A DNA stretch of 64,000 bases from a candidate division BRC1 bacterium HGW-BRC1-1 (GCA_002842095.1 PHCB01000014.1:62001-126000); one strand, 5' to 3'; counted from the stretch's first letter, positions 53,846 to 63,922 are shown. Translations and numbers: made by a program. The notes: a model not told the origin generated them from the letters alone.

Positions 53846-54304
53846 ATGAGCACTTTTTATCCCCGGCCCGGGGATCTGCAGGAAAAATGGTTTGTAGTTG
53901 ACGCGAAGGGCGAGGTGCTTGGCCGCCTTGCATCGCGCATCGCATCGGTATTGCGCGGCAAGACACTGGCAGGGTTCCATCCCGCAGTGAATCCGAACAT
54001 GCACGTCATCGTTCTGAACGCCGACAAGGTTGTTCTCACCGGACGCAAAATGGCGACGAAGAAGTACTATCGCCACAGCGGTTATCCCGGTGGCTTCAGA
54101 GAAGAAGCTGTGGCTGATGTAATGGCTAAGAAGCCCACGGAAGTTCTTCAGCGTGCCGTTAAAGGCATGTTGCCCAAGACTCGTCTGGGTGACGTCCTCC
54201 TCGGCAACCTCAAGATTTATGCAGGCGAAGCGCATCCGCATCAGGCGCAGTTGCCCGAAACCATCACCCTGAACAAGCGCTCAAGCGCACCGCAGGAGAA
54301 CTAA
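53846..54304 (+). CDS. rplM: 50S ribosomal protein L13
   Basis: 152 residues from ATG 53846, preceded closely by AGCAGG; an in-frame extension to 53747 is not L13-like. Typical blocks: KWFVVDAKGEVLGRLAS, HVIVLNADKVVLTGRKM, KYYRHSGYPGG, RAVKGMLPKTRLGD and KIYAGEAHPHQAQ. First gene of the conserved rplM-rpsI operon. Confidence 0.96.
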   Translation: MSTFYPRPGDLQEKWFVVDAKGEVLGRLASRIASVLRGKTLAGFHPAVNPNMHVIVLNADKVVLTGRKMATKKYYRHSGYPGGFREEAVADVMAKKPTEVLQRAVKGMLPKTRLGDVLLGNLKIYAGEAHPHQAQLPETITLNKRSSAPQEN

Positions 54305-54310
54305 GAACAC

Positions 54311-54706
54311 ATGGCACTCGAACAATTTTACGGAACCGGACGCCGCAAGACTTCCACCGCTCGCGTCTATCTTCGTCCCGGTCGTGGCGGCGTTAAAGTC
54401 AACGGCGGCGACTGGAGCAAGTACTTCGGCAATCGCTTGTCGATCGAACAGATCATCAAGCAGCCCCTTAAAGAAACCCACACCCTTACCAAGTACGATA
54501 TCATCGTCAATGTATGTGGTGGCGGCACGGTTGGTCAGGCTGGCGCCATCCGCCACGGCATCGCCCGTGCGCTGATCCTCGCAAACCCGGCCCTGCGCCC
54601 CGCTTTGAAAAAAGCCGGTTTCCTTACCCGCGACCCCCGCATGAAGGAACGTAAGAAGTACGGACAGAAGGGTGCCCGCAAGCGCTTCCAGTTCTCGAAG
54701 CGTTAG
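54311..54706 (+). CDS. rpsI: 30S ribosomal protein S9
   Basis: 131 residues, six bases after rplM. Blocks [40 protein letters not shown] and the basic C-terminal tail [12 protein letters not shown] that reaches the P site. A terminator follows at 54754. Confidence 0.96.
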   Translation: MALEQFYGTGRRKTSTARVYLRPGRGGVKVNGGDWSKYFGNRLSIEQIIKQPLKETHTLTKYDIIVNVCGGGTVGQAGAIRHGIARALILANPALRPALKKAGFLTRDPRMKERKKYGQKGARKRFQFSKR

Positions 54707-54753
54707 TCGGCCGGATGGCTTCATCGGCCATCCCCCACCAAAGTCTTTCAATG

Positions 54754-54784
54754 CCCCGGATGGGTTTCTCCGTCCGGGGTTTTT
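54754..54784 (+). terminator. Terminator after rplM-rpsI
   Basis: CCCCGGA (54754-54760) pairs with TCCGGGG (54773-54779), then five T residues. Confidence 0.9.
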
Positions 54785-54847
54785 ATTGCCCCCCAGTCTA
54801 CGCTGCATGATTCCATTGGACTTGCCATCTACGCCTGAACAAGTTGC

Positions 54848-55570
54848 TTGAAGCACATTGAAGCCGTATCACCTCCCCATCCAAGGATCACCAACCTGTC
54901 GCCCAAATCCCCATCACGCTTTCGTTTGTTCAAACGCAAACTCGGACGCCGGGTGGGGGCCGCCCTGGCCGGATGGCTTGTGCCGCCCCTGCTTATGATG
55001 CTCCGGCGGACATGGAAGTTTCGGAGGATAGGCGAGGAACAAGCCGCATGCCGGCCCTGTCTTGGAGCCATATTTCATGGCGATATGCTGGTCTTAGCCA
55101 CGGAGTTTTCCTGGCTCCTCCCCAATCTCGATGTCCTGACCAGTCAAAGTCGTGACGGCGACCTGGTAGTGACGCTGGTCAAGGCTTTCGGAGCGGGGGT
55201 TATCCGGGGCAGCAGTTCTCGCGGGCAGGTGGAAGCCATGCGTGGAATGCGCGACGCTATCCGCCGAAAAAGCACGGTCGTTGTTGCCGTCGACGGCCCC
55301 CGCGGTCCCTACGGAGTGCCCAAACCGGGCATCATCATGACCGCAGCCCGGGTAGGGGTGCCCATCGTCCCAGCCGTTGTGACGCCCGACAAGGTCTGGC
55401 AGTTTCGTTCCTGGGATCGAATGTTTATCCCCAAACCATTCTCCACCGTAACAGTCACTTATGGCGATCCGATCCACATCGCAGCCGACGCCGACAAGGA
55501 ACAAATCGAAGAAACCCGACTTGTGCTGGCAAACCGCATGGAAGAGATGAAAAGGATCGCTCCACTGTAA
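54848..55570 (+). CDS. DUF374 lysophospholipid-acyltransferase-like protein
   Basis: 240 residues, TTG start. A short N-terminal amphipathic or membrane segment (LAGWLVPPLLMMLRR) precedes the acyltransferase core: AIFHGDMLVLA (usual HxxxxD replaced by HGDML), VIRGSSSRGQVEAMRGM, VVVAVDGPRGPYGVPKPG and VGVPIVPAVV. DUF374 members act on lipid A or other membrane lipids in diderms. The TTG assignment is uncertain; no strong ribosome site. Confidence 0.82.
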   Translation: MKHIEAVSPPHPRITNLSPKSPSRFRLFKRKLGRRVGAALAGWLVPPLLMMLRRTWKFRRIGEEQAACRPCLGAIFHGDMLVLATEFSWLLPNLDVLTSQSRDGDLVVTLVKAFGAGVIRGSSSRGQVEAMRGMRDAIRRKSTVVVAVDGPRGPYGVPKPGIIMTAARVGVPIVPAVVTPDKVWQFRSWDRMFIPKPFSTVTVTYGDPIHIAADADKEQIEETRLVLANRMEEMKRIAPL

Positions 55571-55695
55571 CCAATGAGAAATAGTTGAAAAGGGGTGCCA
55601 CCATGAAAAAACAAGTTGCGAAAGGCTCCCTTCAACTCCATCACCTTGAATTATCGAACCGCAAAACCACCGGCTCCGAATGGGACAGGGATCGA

Positions 55696-56910
55696 ATGAA
55701 ACGGTTTATCCGCATTGCATCAATTATCGCAGCTTGTTTCACACTAACGGCTCTGGCCTCAGCAGCTGAAGATGGCGCCATGGCACCCGCGGCACCAGTT
55801 CTGCCGGGCATTGGCCCCGGTGGTCTGCCGGCGCTCCCCGAGCTTCCGGCTGCATTGCCCCCCTCTGCACCTGCCGCGCAACCCGGGGCCATTCCATCGC
55901 TTGAGGTCCTTAACCAACCGGCCCAGCCTGCCGCTGCTGCCCCCAGTAGTGCCATCGCAGGGCTTCAACCATTAACAGCAGGACTTGATTCCATCTCAAC
56001 CGCCCCCGAAGCCTCCGCCGCTCCCAGTGGCTCAGGCGTGGCAGTGGCACTAAATGCTTTCCTCTTCCGCGATGATCAGAATTTTGAAAAAGTCATGCGC
56101 AACAGAATGAGTTCCGAGGAAGCTGAAAAGGCGAAGCAAAACGAAATAGAGATTCTTCGCAACAGACGCCAGACTCAGGGGCAACAACCCGGGGGTGCCC
56201 CGATGATAGCTCAGGATCCTTACGCCTCTCCTTACGGAGGCCAAGTCAACCAGCAGCAAGGTGCGGCTGATTCCATGCTCGCAGCGGCTGAGTTCGACTT
56301 TTACTATCAGCAACTGGAACTGTACGATCGCTACCTGCGCGAGCAAGTGCTCTCAGATCTGGACGAGGAGGATATGCCGGACGAGCCGACTTACGAAGCG
56401 AGCAATTATCTGCAGGAAGGCGTAACCCTTCAGGATGCCTTCAACAAGGCGGGGCTGACCCAGGTAACCAAACAGCAGGAAGAAAACCTCCAGTTCATGG
56501 AGCGCCTCAACAAGCGCAAAGATCGTCGCGAAGCGTTCGCAAACTGGGTCCTCGAAAAACGTCAGGAACTCGACCAATGGACCCTCACCTGGACAAACAA
56601 TGTGAACGGCTCACGGTGGATTGGTGGAGATACCGCTGTCCGGTTGAACGACTGGTATTATGGAATAAACTTCAATTCCCCGCAGCCGATTAATTTTTCG
56701 GTCGAGGACAATAAGTTTCTCCTTTCCCGCACACCGCAGCGGGACGTGCCGGAAGATACCCTTAATATTATTTCAACCAATCTCACCCCTTTTGACATCA
56801 TCTCCAAAGATGGATATGTTAAGGACGTCTCAACGGAACGTCTGAAAGGCACAGCCGTTCGGGCCCCGCGTGAAGCGCCCCGGGAAGGCACCATCGAAAT
56901 CGCCGATTGA
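55696..56910 (+). CDS. Exported Pro/Ala-rich protein, hypothetical
   Basis: 404 residues from ATG 55696, where a signal peptide begins (IRIASIIAACFTLTALASA). ATG 55603 has a better ribosome site (AAGGGG) but would put 31 residues before the signal. Residues ~25-115 are a low-complexity Pro/Ala linker; ~130-290 is charged and helical, likely coiled coil (MSSEEAEKAKQNEIEIL, FYYQQLELYDRYLREQV); the C-terminus is mixed. No family known. A cell-envelope structural role is a guess. Confidence 0.65.
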   Translation: MKRFIRIASIIAACFTLTALASAAEDGAMAPAAPVLPGIGPGGLPALPELPAALPPSAPAAQPGAIPSLEVLNQPAQPAAAAPSSAIAGLQPLTAGLDSISTAPEASAAPSGSGVAVALNAFLFRDDQNFEKVMRNRMSSEEAEKAKQNEIEILRNRRQTQGQQPGGAPMIAQDPYASPYGGQVNQQQGAADSMLAAAEFDFYYQQLELYDRYLREQVLSDLDEEDMPDEPTYEASNYLQEGVTLQDAFNKAGLTQVTKQQEENLQFMERLNKRKDRREAFANWVLEKRQELDQWTLTWTNNVNGSRWIGGDTAVRLNDWYYGINFNSPQPINFSVEDNKFLLSRTPQRDVPEDTLNIISTNLTPFDIISKDGYVKDVSTERLKGTAVRAPREAPREGTIEIAD

Positions 56911-57530
56911 TTTTGGCCGGCCGCCGAGTTTAATGAAGTTTCGTTTGGCGGGCATGTAGCACTGCCCAACTTGTTCTTTGACCTCGTTTTTTAAAAGCTG
57001 TGATGAGGAGTAGTAAGAGCTTCTCCGTGATTGGAGAGAGCCGCTGGGTGTCTGACGTTTTCTGACGGCAGACCATGGTGCGAAGCGGCACACGGAAACT
57101 CTGAACTCGCCTCGGAGCTGTAGTCGTGACCGCCCACGGAGGTATCCTCTCTCAAGGGGCTCAGCGACTGTCGCAAGCCCTTGCGTAAAAAGGGAAAACC
57201 AAGACGTCGGGTTCTGATGACTCATCAGGCAACCGGGCGTGAAGCTGGGTGGTACCACGATAAAGTTTATCGTCCCCGCGGCCAATTCGGTCGCGGGGAT
57301 TTTTCGTTTCAGGACACAAAAGTTTACATCATGAAAAAAAACAGAATCCACATACGACGCAAACGCCTGAACAGGCAGCCCTCGCGTAGCACCCTCTCCC
57401 TATAGGCGCTGGACAGGGTCCAGCTCCTTACCCGAGACACGCTGCGGCGGACACACATCCCCCCCCGCCACCCCCGTTACACACAACAAACTTGACCGCG
57501 CTCCCGGAGAGCGCCCTGGAGAAAAAGACA
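56911..57530. other. Leader region of leuA
   Basis: 620 bases between the Pro/Ala-rich protein and leuA. It holds the T-box at 56993-57305. Between 57306 and 57530 nothing else was recognised except the leuA ribosome site; a TTG at 57492 is in frame with leuA but is not needed. Confidence 0.7.
56993..57305 (+). ncRNA. Leucine T-box riboswitch
   Basis: The leader shows T-box parts in order: a TGATGAGGAGTAGTAA stem I base, AGAGAG bulge at ~57034, distal loop GGTGCGAAG, specifier stretch GAACTCGCC with codon CTC (57106-57108, Leu), T-box GCTGGGTGGTACCACG (57244-57259; TGGT pairs with the tRNA end) and a strong terminator CCCCGCGGCC/GGTCGCGGGG (57274-57298) plus T run. Uncharged tRNA-Leu would stabilise the antiterminator and let leuA be read. 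The specifier lies just before CTCGGAG, as in leucine T-boxes. Stem II/III details were not traced. Confidence 0.85.
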
Positions 57531-59087
57531 ATGAGCACCAACAACAACGTACTGGTTTTCGACACGACCCTGCGCGACGGCGAGCAATCGCCCGGATGCA
57601 CCATGAACCTGAAAGAGAAGCTGGAGATCGGCCATCAGCTCGCCCGGCTGGGCGTGGACATCATCGAGGCAGGTTTTCCCATCTCCTCCATTGGAGACTT
57701 CGAAGCCGTCTCCACCATCGCTGCAGAGGTGAAGGGACCGATCATCTGCGGTCTGGCCAGGGCTATGGAAAAGGATATCGTGCGCTGCGCCGAAGCGGTG
57801 AAAAACTCAGCACGCCCCCGTGTCCACACGTTCATCGCCACGTCCCAGATCCACCTCGAGAAAAAGCTGCGCATGAGCAAGGAACGCGTCCTCGAAACCG
57901 TCCACGACTCGGTGAAGCTGGCCCGCAGTCTGGTTGACGATGTCGAGTTCTCCTGTGAAGACGCCGGCCGCACCGAGTGGGATTACATTGTCGATGTGGT
58001 GAACGCTGCCGTGGAGGCCGGTGCCACCACCATCAACATCCCCGACACCGTAGGCTACACCACCCCGTGGCAATATGGCGAATGCTTCGCCTATGTAATC
58101 AGCCGCATTAAAAATGCAGAGAAAATCGTCTTCAGTTGCCACTGCCACAACGATCTGGGTCTGGCCGTCATCAACAGCCTCTCAGCACTGCGCAATGGTG
58201 CCCGCCAGGTGGAGTGCACCATCAACGGCATCGGCGAACGCGCCGGCAATGCCTCGCTGGAGGAGATCGTCATGAATCTCCACACGCGTAAGGATTTTTA
58301 TGGTCTGGAAACGGGCATCAACACACGCGAGATTTATCGCTCGTCGCGTCTGATCTCCAAAATTACCGGCATGAAAGTCCAGCGCAACAAGGCTATCGTG
58401 GGTGCCAACGCCTTTGCCCACGAGGCCGGTATCCATCAAGACGGAGTACTCAAGGAGCGCACCACCTACGAAATCATGACACCCGAAGACGTGGGCTGGA
58501 CCGGCGAGAACATGGTACTGGGCAAGCACAGCGGTCGCCATGCCTTCAAAACCCGCCTCACCCATCTGGGTTACGACCAACTGAGTGACGACGATGTGAA
58601 CAAGGCCTTCGACCGGTTCAAGGCCCTGTGCGACAAAAAGAAGGACATCTTCGACGAAGACCTCCACGCCATCGTGCAGGACGCCGTGTTCCAGGCTCCG
58701 GAAACCTTCGTACTGGATTATCTGGGTATTTCAAGCGGCACGACGGCGGTGCCCACCGCCACCGTATGCCTCAAGAAAAACGGCGAAATCCTCACCGATG
58801 CCGGTGTGGGCGACGGCCCCGTGGATGCAGCCTTCAAGGCAATTCAGCGCATCACAGGCATGCATGCTATTCTCCACGACTATTCTCTGGATGCGGTAAC
58901 CGGCGGCATGGATGCCCAGGGACAGGTGATGGTGACCGTGGAATGCGAAGGCGTCCGCGTAAAAGCCCGCGCAACCAGCACCGACGTGGTGGTCGCCAGT
59001 GTGAAGGCCTATCTGAACGCCATTAATAAAATCCTGGCGCTCAACGAGGCCGGAAACAAAATTAACGTTCCCAAGAGCGGAATGTAA
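57531..59087 (+). CDS. leuA: 2-isopropylmalate synthase
   Basis: 518 residues from ATG 57531 (GGAG 11 bases before). First committed step of leucine synthesis: acetyl-CoA plus 2-oxoisovalerate. HMGL-like barrel with DTTLRDGEQSPGCTMN, the metal site HCHNDLGLAV and NGIGERAGNASLEEIV, then VLGKHSGRHAFKTRL and a C-terminal LeuA dimer regulatory domain (~395-518) for leucine feedback. Controlled by the upstream T-box and ended by a strong terminator. Confidence 0.95.
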   Translation: MSTNNNVLVFDTTLRDGEQSPGCTMNLKEKLEIGHQLARLGVDIIEAGFPISSIGDFEAVSTIAAEVKGPIICGLARAMEKDIVRCAEAVKNSARPRVHTFIATSQIHLEKKLRMSKERVLETVHDSVKLARSLVDDVEFSCEDAGRTEWDYIVDVVNAAVEAGATTINIPDTVGYTTPWQYGECFAYVISRIKNAEKIVFSCHCHNDLGLAVINSLSALRNGARQVECTINGIGERAGNASLEEIVMNLHTRKDFYGLETGINTREIYRSSRLISKITGMKVQRNKAIVGANAFAHEAGIHQDGVLKERTTYEIMTPEDVGWTGENMVLGKHSGRHAFKTRLTHLGYDQLSDDDVNKAFDRFKALCDKKKDIFDEDLHAIVQDAVFQAPETFVLDYLGISSGTTAVPTATVCLKKNGEILTDAGVGDGPVDAAFKAIQRITGMHAILHDYSLDAVTGGMDAQGQVMVTVECEGVRVKARATSTDVVVASVKAYLNAINKILALNEAGNKINVPKSGM

Positions 59088-59100
59088 AACATACGCACTC

Positions 59101-59155
59101 AGGCCGGAGTGGTTTTCGTGGAGTTTCGTTCCACAAATCCCTCCGGCCTTTTTTT
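59101..59155 (+). terminator. Terminator after leuA
   Basis: AGGCCGGAG (59101-59109) pairs with CTCCGGCCT (59141-59149), with an inner GTGGA/TCCAC hairpin, then six T residues. Confidence 0.9.
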
Positions 59156-59288
59156 GTGCCACTCGAGTTTGCTTCACCCTGCACCGCCGATGAGGGTTGA
59201 AATCATTCCCCGCCTGACACATCATTGCACTCAAAGTGGTGCGCATCCGGGCAATCACCCATTACTTGAAAACACTGACAGGAAATTT

Positions 59289-59948
59289 ATGAGCGGCAAC
59301 TCCCCCCGACAGTCCATCTACAGCCTCACCTTTCGCGCCCATCCATGGCACGGAGTCCCGCTGGGGGAAAACTTTCCCAACCGCGTGACAGCTTATATTG
59401 AGATGGTGCAGTCGGACAATATGAAGTTCGAACTCGACAAAGAAACCGGCATCCTGCGCATCGACCGTCCCCAGCGCTTCTCCAACCATTGCCCTGCTCC
59501 CTACGGCCTTATTCCACAGACGCTCTGTGCAAGCCGCGTAGCAGCCTTCTGCATGGCCAAAACTAATCGCGTGGAAGTGGCGGGCGACGGCGACCCCCTC
59601 GATGTGTGCGTGCTGTGCGAGAGCAACATCAACCACGGCAATGTGCTTCTAAACGCCCGCCCCATCGGAGGCTTGAGAATGATCGATGGCAATGAAGCCG
59701 ACGACAAAATCCTCGCCGTCCTCGATGGCGACCTCGCCTACGAAAACGTGGAAGACATCAACGACCTCCCAACAAAGCTGGTCGATCGACTCCGCCACTA
59801 CTTCCTGACCTACAAAGAAATCCCCGGTGGGGCATTACCCTGCACCGAGATCACCCACGTCTTCAGCCGCGAAGAAGCCCTCGAAATTATCCGTCTCAGC
59901 CACGAAGATTACTGCGAGGCATTCCCCTCGCTCAACCAGAAGACATAG
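59289..59948 (+). CDS. ppa: Inorganic pyrophosphatase, family I
   Basis: 219 residues from ATG 59289 with AGGAAA close upstream. Hydrolyses pyrophosphate from biosynthesis. The family signature DGDPLDVCVL is present, with VTAYIEMVQSDNMKFELDK and PYGLIPQT before it, and GLRMIDGNEADDKILAV after it. Somewhat longer than the bacterial norm. The longer in-frame upstream stretch to 59109 overlaps the leuA terminator and is not used. Confidence 0.9.
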   Translation: MSGNSPRQSIYSLTFRAHPWHGVPLGENFPNRVTAYIEMVQSDNMKFELDKETGILRIDRPQRFSNHCPAPYGLIPQTLCASRVAAFCMAKTNRVEVAGDGDPLDVCVLCESNINHGNVLLNARPIGGLRMIDGNEADDKILAVLDGDLAYENVEDINDLPTKLVDRLRHYFLTYKEIPGGALPCTEITHVFSREEALEIIRLSHEDYCEAFPSLNQKT

Positions 59949-59957
59949 GTCCTCAAC

Positions 59958-61301
59958 ATGCGCAGTGGCCTGCCCTATATCATCCTTCTTCTGTCCCTCG
60001 TCTTTTTCTTCGTGACGGAGAGATTCGATCTTGTTGAGGCCACCAATGCCGATCACCGCATCCCCGTAACTTTCTGGGGCTATTCTCTCCCCGCACAAAC
60101 GATGACCGCCCTCAAGGGACGCTTCGAGGCGCGTAATCCCGACATCCGCGTCGAGATACAAACCGTCCCCTGGGAGAACCTGCAGGAAAAAACCCTGTGG
60201 GCCATCGCTTCAAATGCCAACGTGCCTGACCTGGTGGTTTGCAGTTCGGAATGGATGGGTGGTCTGGCGAACAGTGGCGCTCTGCAACCCATGGACGACG
60301 AAAGTATAGTCTCGCCCTCCATTCTCGAACGCTACTTTCCCAACGTTCTCGACATCTACAAATACCCCTACATCGACCGCGAAAATCCCGACCAAAAGGG
60401 TCCCCTGCGCCAATACGGAATCCCCCTCGATTTGGACATGATGCTGATTTTTTACCGGGCTGATGTCATCGATCCGATCATCAAAGACCTGGGCTGGACT
60501 GACTTTCCAGAATCCTGGGATAACTTCGAAAAGTTGGGTTTAGAAATCCGCCGTCGCAGCCCCGGTACTTCAGGAGAGCACCTTCTTTACCTCGACCCCG
60601 ACGATCCCGTTCCCATGAGCATGGCCTTCCTCCCCTCCGCAGGCGGTCGCTTCCTCAGTAAAGATTTGTCCCGGGCCATCTTCAATTCCCCGGAGGGTGT
60701 CGCCGCCTTCGAATTTTTCGCACGGTTGTTGAAAAAGGACATCGCGTTGCGTTGGGAGCGCTCCACCATGGAGGACCCTCTGGTACTCTATAAAACGAAC
60801 CGCGCTTTGGCTAACATCGCAGGCCCGTGGTATACGAAATATCTCCAATCGCGTTCCCCTGAACAGGCCGGCAAGTGGCGCGTCGCACTTTTTCCCCGTC
60901 GAGAACCTGGGCTGCCACCATGCGGTCTTGGGGGAGCTTGTCTGGCCATGCCTTTCAACGCTCCGCACAAAAGAGAAGCCCGTCTCCTGATCGACTTCAT
61001 CGCCTCGGATGACTTCGCTCTCGAATATTTCGAACGGGTGGGCAGTCCACCCCCTCAGCGAAATACCTGGTCCAACCCCGTCTTCAGCGAACCGCACGCT
61101 TATTTTGGTGGTCAAAAAGTTTACGAGGTTGCCCGCGCCGCACTCGAAAACGCCGTGCCCCTGGCATTGATGCCTTCCTCCGAGGTAACGAAGGGACCCG
61201 TACGTCGAGCCATGAGGGATATTGCAGTCAATGGCGAGGACCCCGTGAGGCGCTTAAATCTCGCCGTGGAGCGAGCCAACGAAATTCTCCACTCGCGATA
61301 A
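59958..61301 (+). CDS. ABC-transporter solute-binding protein, family 1
   Basis: 447 residues, single N-terminal hydrophobic segment (YIILLLSLVFFFVTE) as signal anchor. Sugar-type binding protein: VTFWGYSLPAQTMTALKGRF, FEARNPDIRVEIQTVPWEN, IPLDLDMMLIFYRADV, EDPLVLYKTNRALANIAGPW. Partner permease and ATPase genes are not in the window, so the ligand is unknown. It starts nine bases after ppa. Confidence 0.85.
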   Translation: MRSGLPYIILLLSLVFFFVTERFDLVEATNADHRIPVTFWGYSLPAQTMTALKGRFEARNPDIRVEIQTVPWENLQEKTLWAIASNANVPDLVVCSSEWMGGLANSGALQPMDDESIVSPSILERYFPNVLDIYKYPYIDRENPDQKGPLRQYGIPLDLDMMLIFYRADVIDPIIKDLGWTDFPESWDNFEKLGLEIRRRSPGTSGEHLLYLDPDDPVPMSMAFLPSAGGRFLSKDLSRAIFNSPEGVAAFEFFARLLKKDIALRWERSTMEDPLVLYKTNRALANIAGPWYTKYLQSRSPEQAGKWRVALFPRREPGLPPCGLGGACLAMPFNAPHKREARLLIDFIASDDFALEYFERVGSPPPQRNTWSNPVFSEPHAYFGGQKVYEVARAALENAVPLALMPSSEVTKGPVRRAMRDIAVNGEDPVRRLNLAVERANEILHSR

Positions 61302-61417
61302 CTAAATTCATCCCCCAAACATTGATTGTGAAAACCGATCGGGGGTTGACAGCCTCCAACTCGAACCGACATTTCTCGATTCAAAGAATTGCATAAGGTG
61401 AAAGGCATCCCACTCCC

Positions 61418-62791
61418 ATGGCAGAAATTCTCCCGTTTTTAGGCACCCGTTATAACTCACAACTCATCGGCAATCTCAACACGGTGATCGCGCCACCGTA
61501 CGACGTCATCTCCCCCGAATTGCAGGACGAACTCTATGCCCGACACGAGAACAACGTCGTCCGCCTGGAACTGAACAAGGAAGAACCCGGCGACGATCAG
61601 GACACTAACAAATATACCCGAGCCGCCAACACCCTGAAAATCTGGCGCAGCGATGGCATCCTCATTCAGGACGAACAGCCTTCCCTCTATCTCTATGAAC
61701 AGGAATTCAAAATTCCCTCGGGCGAAGTAAAGCGCCGTCGCGGTATGTTCGCGCTGGTGAAGCTGGAAGATTACAGCTCCGGCGGCATCAAGGCTCACGA
61801 ACACACTTTCGCCGGTCCCAAAGCCGACCGCCTGAAACTGCTGCGTGAAACCAAAACAAATCTCAGCCCCATCTTCGTGATTTATAACGACGAGGAAAAG
61901 AAGATCTCCGACGAGATCGACGAGAAGATGAAGGACAAGCCCTGGGAAGAAGTCGTGGACGAGGAAGGTGTGGTCCATCGCCTGTGGGTTGTGCAGAAAA
62001 AAGATTTCATCCTCAACACGCGCAACATGCTTAAAACACGTCAGCTCTTCATCGCCGACGGCCATCACCGCTACGAGACCGCACTCGCCTATCGTGATGA
62101 AATGCGCGAGCGCACGGGCCGCAAAGACGGCAACCAGCCCTTCGATTACATGATGATGTACATGACCGGCGCCCAGCAGGACGGCCTTGTCATTCTGCCC
62201 ACCCACCGCGCCCTCACTCGCCAGATCATGAAGGAAGTGAATCTGGAAGAAGCCATGGAGGAACTCGAAGAGCATTTCGACGTGGTGAAGGGAAAGGCAG
62301 TCCTCTCCAAACCGGAAAGCGAAGCCAAACGCATCATGGCAAAAGTTGAGGAGATGGGGAAGAAAGCCATTTCCTTCGCCATGATCACCGCCGGTGGCAA
62401 AGTGTCCTTTCTCAGCCTGAAGAAAAAAGCCGATCCCTGCAAGATTATCGACTCCGAAGAGGTTCACGACGCCGTGAAGCGCCTCGATGTTTCCCTTCTC
62501 CATCATTATATTATCAATCAGATGATGATCGGGAACCCCGAGTACGAGTTGGAGGATGACGAGGTGTACTACGTGCGCGATGCGAAACGCGTGCTGGAGC
62601 TTCTCGCCTCAAAGAAAGCCTCCCTCGCCTTCCTGATGAACACCACCACCATGGAGCAGGTGATGGAGATCGTTCACGAGGGGATTAAAATGCCCCACAA
62701 GAGCACCTATTTTCATCCGAAAATCACCAGCGGTCTGGTGATGCGTAACATGGGCGATGAAATGAAAAAGGCTCGCGGCACCAAACGCTGA
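61418..62791 (+). CDS. DUF1015 family protein (HTH-kinase-like)
   Basis: 457 residues. DUF1015 signatures: FLGTRYNSQLIGNLNTVIAP then PPYDVISPELQ, HEHTFAGPKADRLKLL, LFIADGHHRYETALAYRDEM and the LLHHYIINQM block. The family is widespread and its role is undefined. Residues RRRGMFALVKLED sit in the middle. It lies 6 bp before agmatine deiminase, so they may be co-transcribed. Confidence 0.85.
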   Translation: MAEILPFLGTRYNSQLIGNLNTVIAPPYDVISPELQDELYARHENNVVRLELNKEEPGDDQDTNKYTRAANTLKIWRSDGILIQDEQPSLYLYEQEFKIPSGEVKRRRGMFALVKLEDYSSGGIKAHEHTFAGPKADRLKLLRETKTNLSPIFVIYNDEEKKISDEIDEKMKDKPWEEVVDEEGVVHRLWVVQKKDFILNTRNMLKTRQLFIADGHHRYETALAYRDEMRERTGRKDGNQPFDYMMMYMTGAQQDGLVILPTHRALTRQIMKEVNLEEAMEELEEHFDVVKGKAVLSKPESEAKRIMAKVEEMGKKAISFAMITAGGKVSFLSLKKKADPCKIIDSEEVHDAVKRLDVSLLHHYIINQMMIGNPEYELEDDEVYYVRDAKRVLELLASKKASLAFLMNTTTMEQVMEIVHEGIKMPHKSTYFHPKITSGLVMRNMGDEMKKARGTKR

Positions 62792-62797
62792 ACCATC

Positions 62798-63916
62798 ATG
62801 CCTAAACCCACGACTCGCCCCCTCAACATCATGCGTCCAATGCCCGCGCGTAAACCCGCGGACATTGGATTTCGCATGCCTGCCGAATGGGAGCCCCACG
62901 AGGCCACATGGATCGCATGGCCCCACAACCCCGAGGATTGGCCCGATAAATTTGGACCGATCCCCTTTCTCTACGCTGAAATTGTTCTCGTCCTCACGTT
63001 AAGTGAGACGGTACGAATCGTAGTTTCCAATCGCGCCGCCGAAGCAGCGGCAACAAAGCTGCTGCTGCTGGCGGGCGTGAAGATGGAAGCCGTCGATTTT
63101 TATCACGCGCCGACAAACCGCTCGTGGATCCGGGACTTCGGCCCCATCTTCGTCGTGCAAAACGAAAATCCCGGAGCCCGCGTGGCGATGACCAACTGGC
63201 GCTTCAACGCGTGGGCCAAATACAAGGACTGGAAGCGCGACGATGCCGTGGCGGAATCCCTTTCAGATGATCTGAAAATGCCGGTGTTTCACGCGGTCCG
63301 TCCCGACAACGGTAAACCCGCTGTGCTTGAAGGGGGCAGCATTGAGGTCAATGGACGCGGAATCATGCTGACCACCGAAGAGTGCCTGCTGAGCGATGTG
63401 CAGCAGCGCAACCCCGGACTCACCCGCGAAGACGTGGAACAACTCTTCGCCGACTATCTGGGCATTAGTCAAACCATCTGGTTAAACCGGGGCATCGCGG
63501 GCGACGATACCCACGGTCATGTGGACGACCTCGCCCGATTCACCGATGCGGAAACCGTGATCATCGTTTCCGAAAAAAATCGCGATGACGAAAACTTCGA
63601 ACCGCTGCGCGAAAACCTCGCCCTACTGAAAAAAGCCCGCACACTTAAAAACAAACCATTGCGAGTCGTGACGCTGCCCATGCCCGCCCCCGTTTTTTAC
63701 GATGGGCAACGGCTACCCGCCAGCTATGCTAATTTCTACATCGCCAACACACAGGTGCTGGTCCCCACGTTCAATGATCCCGAAGATCGCAACGCCCTCA
63801 CCATTCTGCAGAAGCTCTTTCCCACAAGGAAAGTCGTGGGCATCGCCGCCAGAGATCTGGTGTGGGGCTTGGGAACGTTGCACTGCATGACGCAACAGCA
63901 ACCCGCAGCCCCCTGA
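62798..63916 (+). CDS. aguA: Agmatine deiminase
   Basis: 372 residues. Converts agmatine to N-carbamoylputrescine in polyamine synthesis. PAD-family residues: FRMPAEWEPHEATWIAWPHN, SWIRDFGPIFVV, VLEGGSIEVNGRG, GDDTHGHVDDLARF and the catalytic Cys in GTLHCMTQQ. Start at 62798 or the ATG 33 bases on (MPARKPADIG) are both possible. Confidence 0.94.
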   Translation: MPKPTTRPLNIMRPMPARKPADIGFRMPAEWEPHEATWIAWPHNPEDWPDKFGPIPFLYAEIVLVLTLSETVRIVVSNRAAEAAATKLLLLAGVKMEAVDFYHAPTNRSWIRDFGPIFVVQNENPGARVAMTNWRFNAWAKYKDWKRDDAVAESLSDDLKMPVFHAVRPDNGKPAVLEGGSIEVNGRGIMLTTEECLLSDVQQRNPGLTREDVEQLFADYLGISQTIWLNRGIAGDDTHGHVDDLARFTDAETVIIVSEKNRDDENFEPLRENLALLKKARTLKNKPLRVVTLPMPAPVFYDGQRLPASYANFYIANTQVLVPTFNDPEDRNALTILQKLFPTRKVVGIAARDLVWGLGTLHCMTQQQPAAP

Positions 63917-63922
63917 AAGCGG

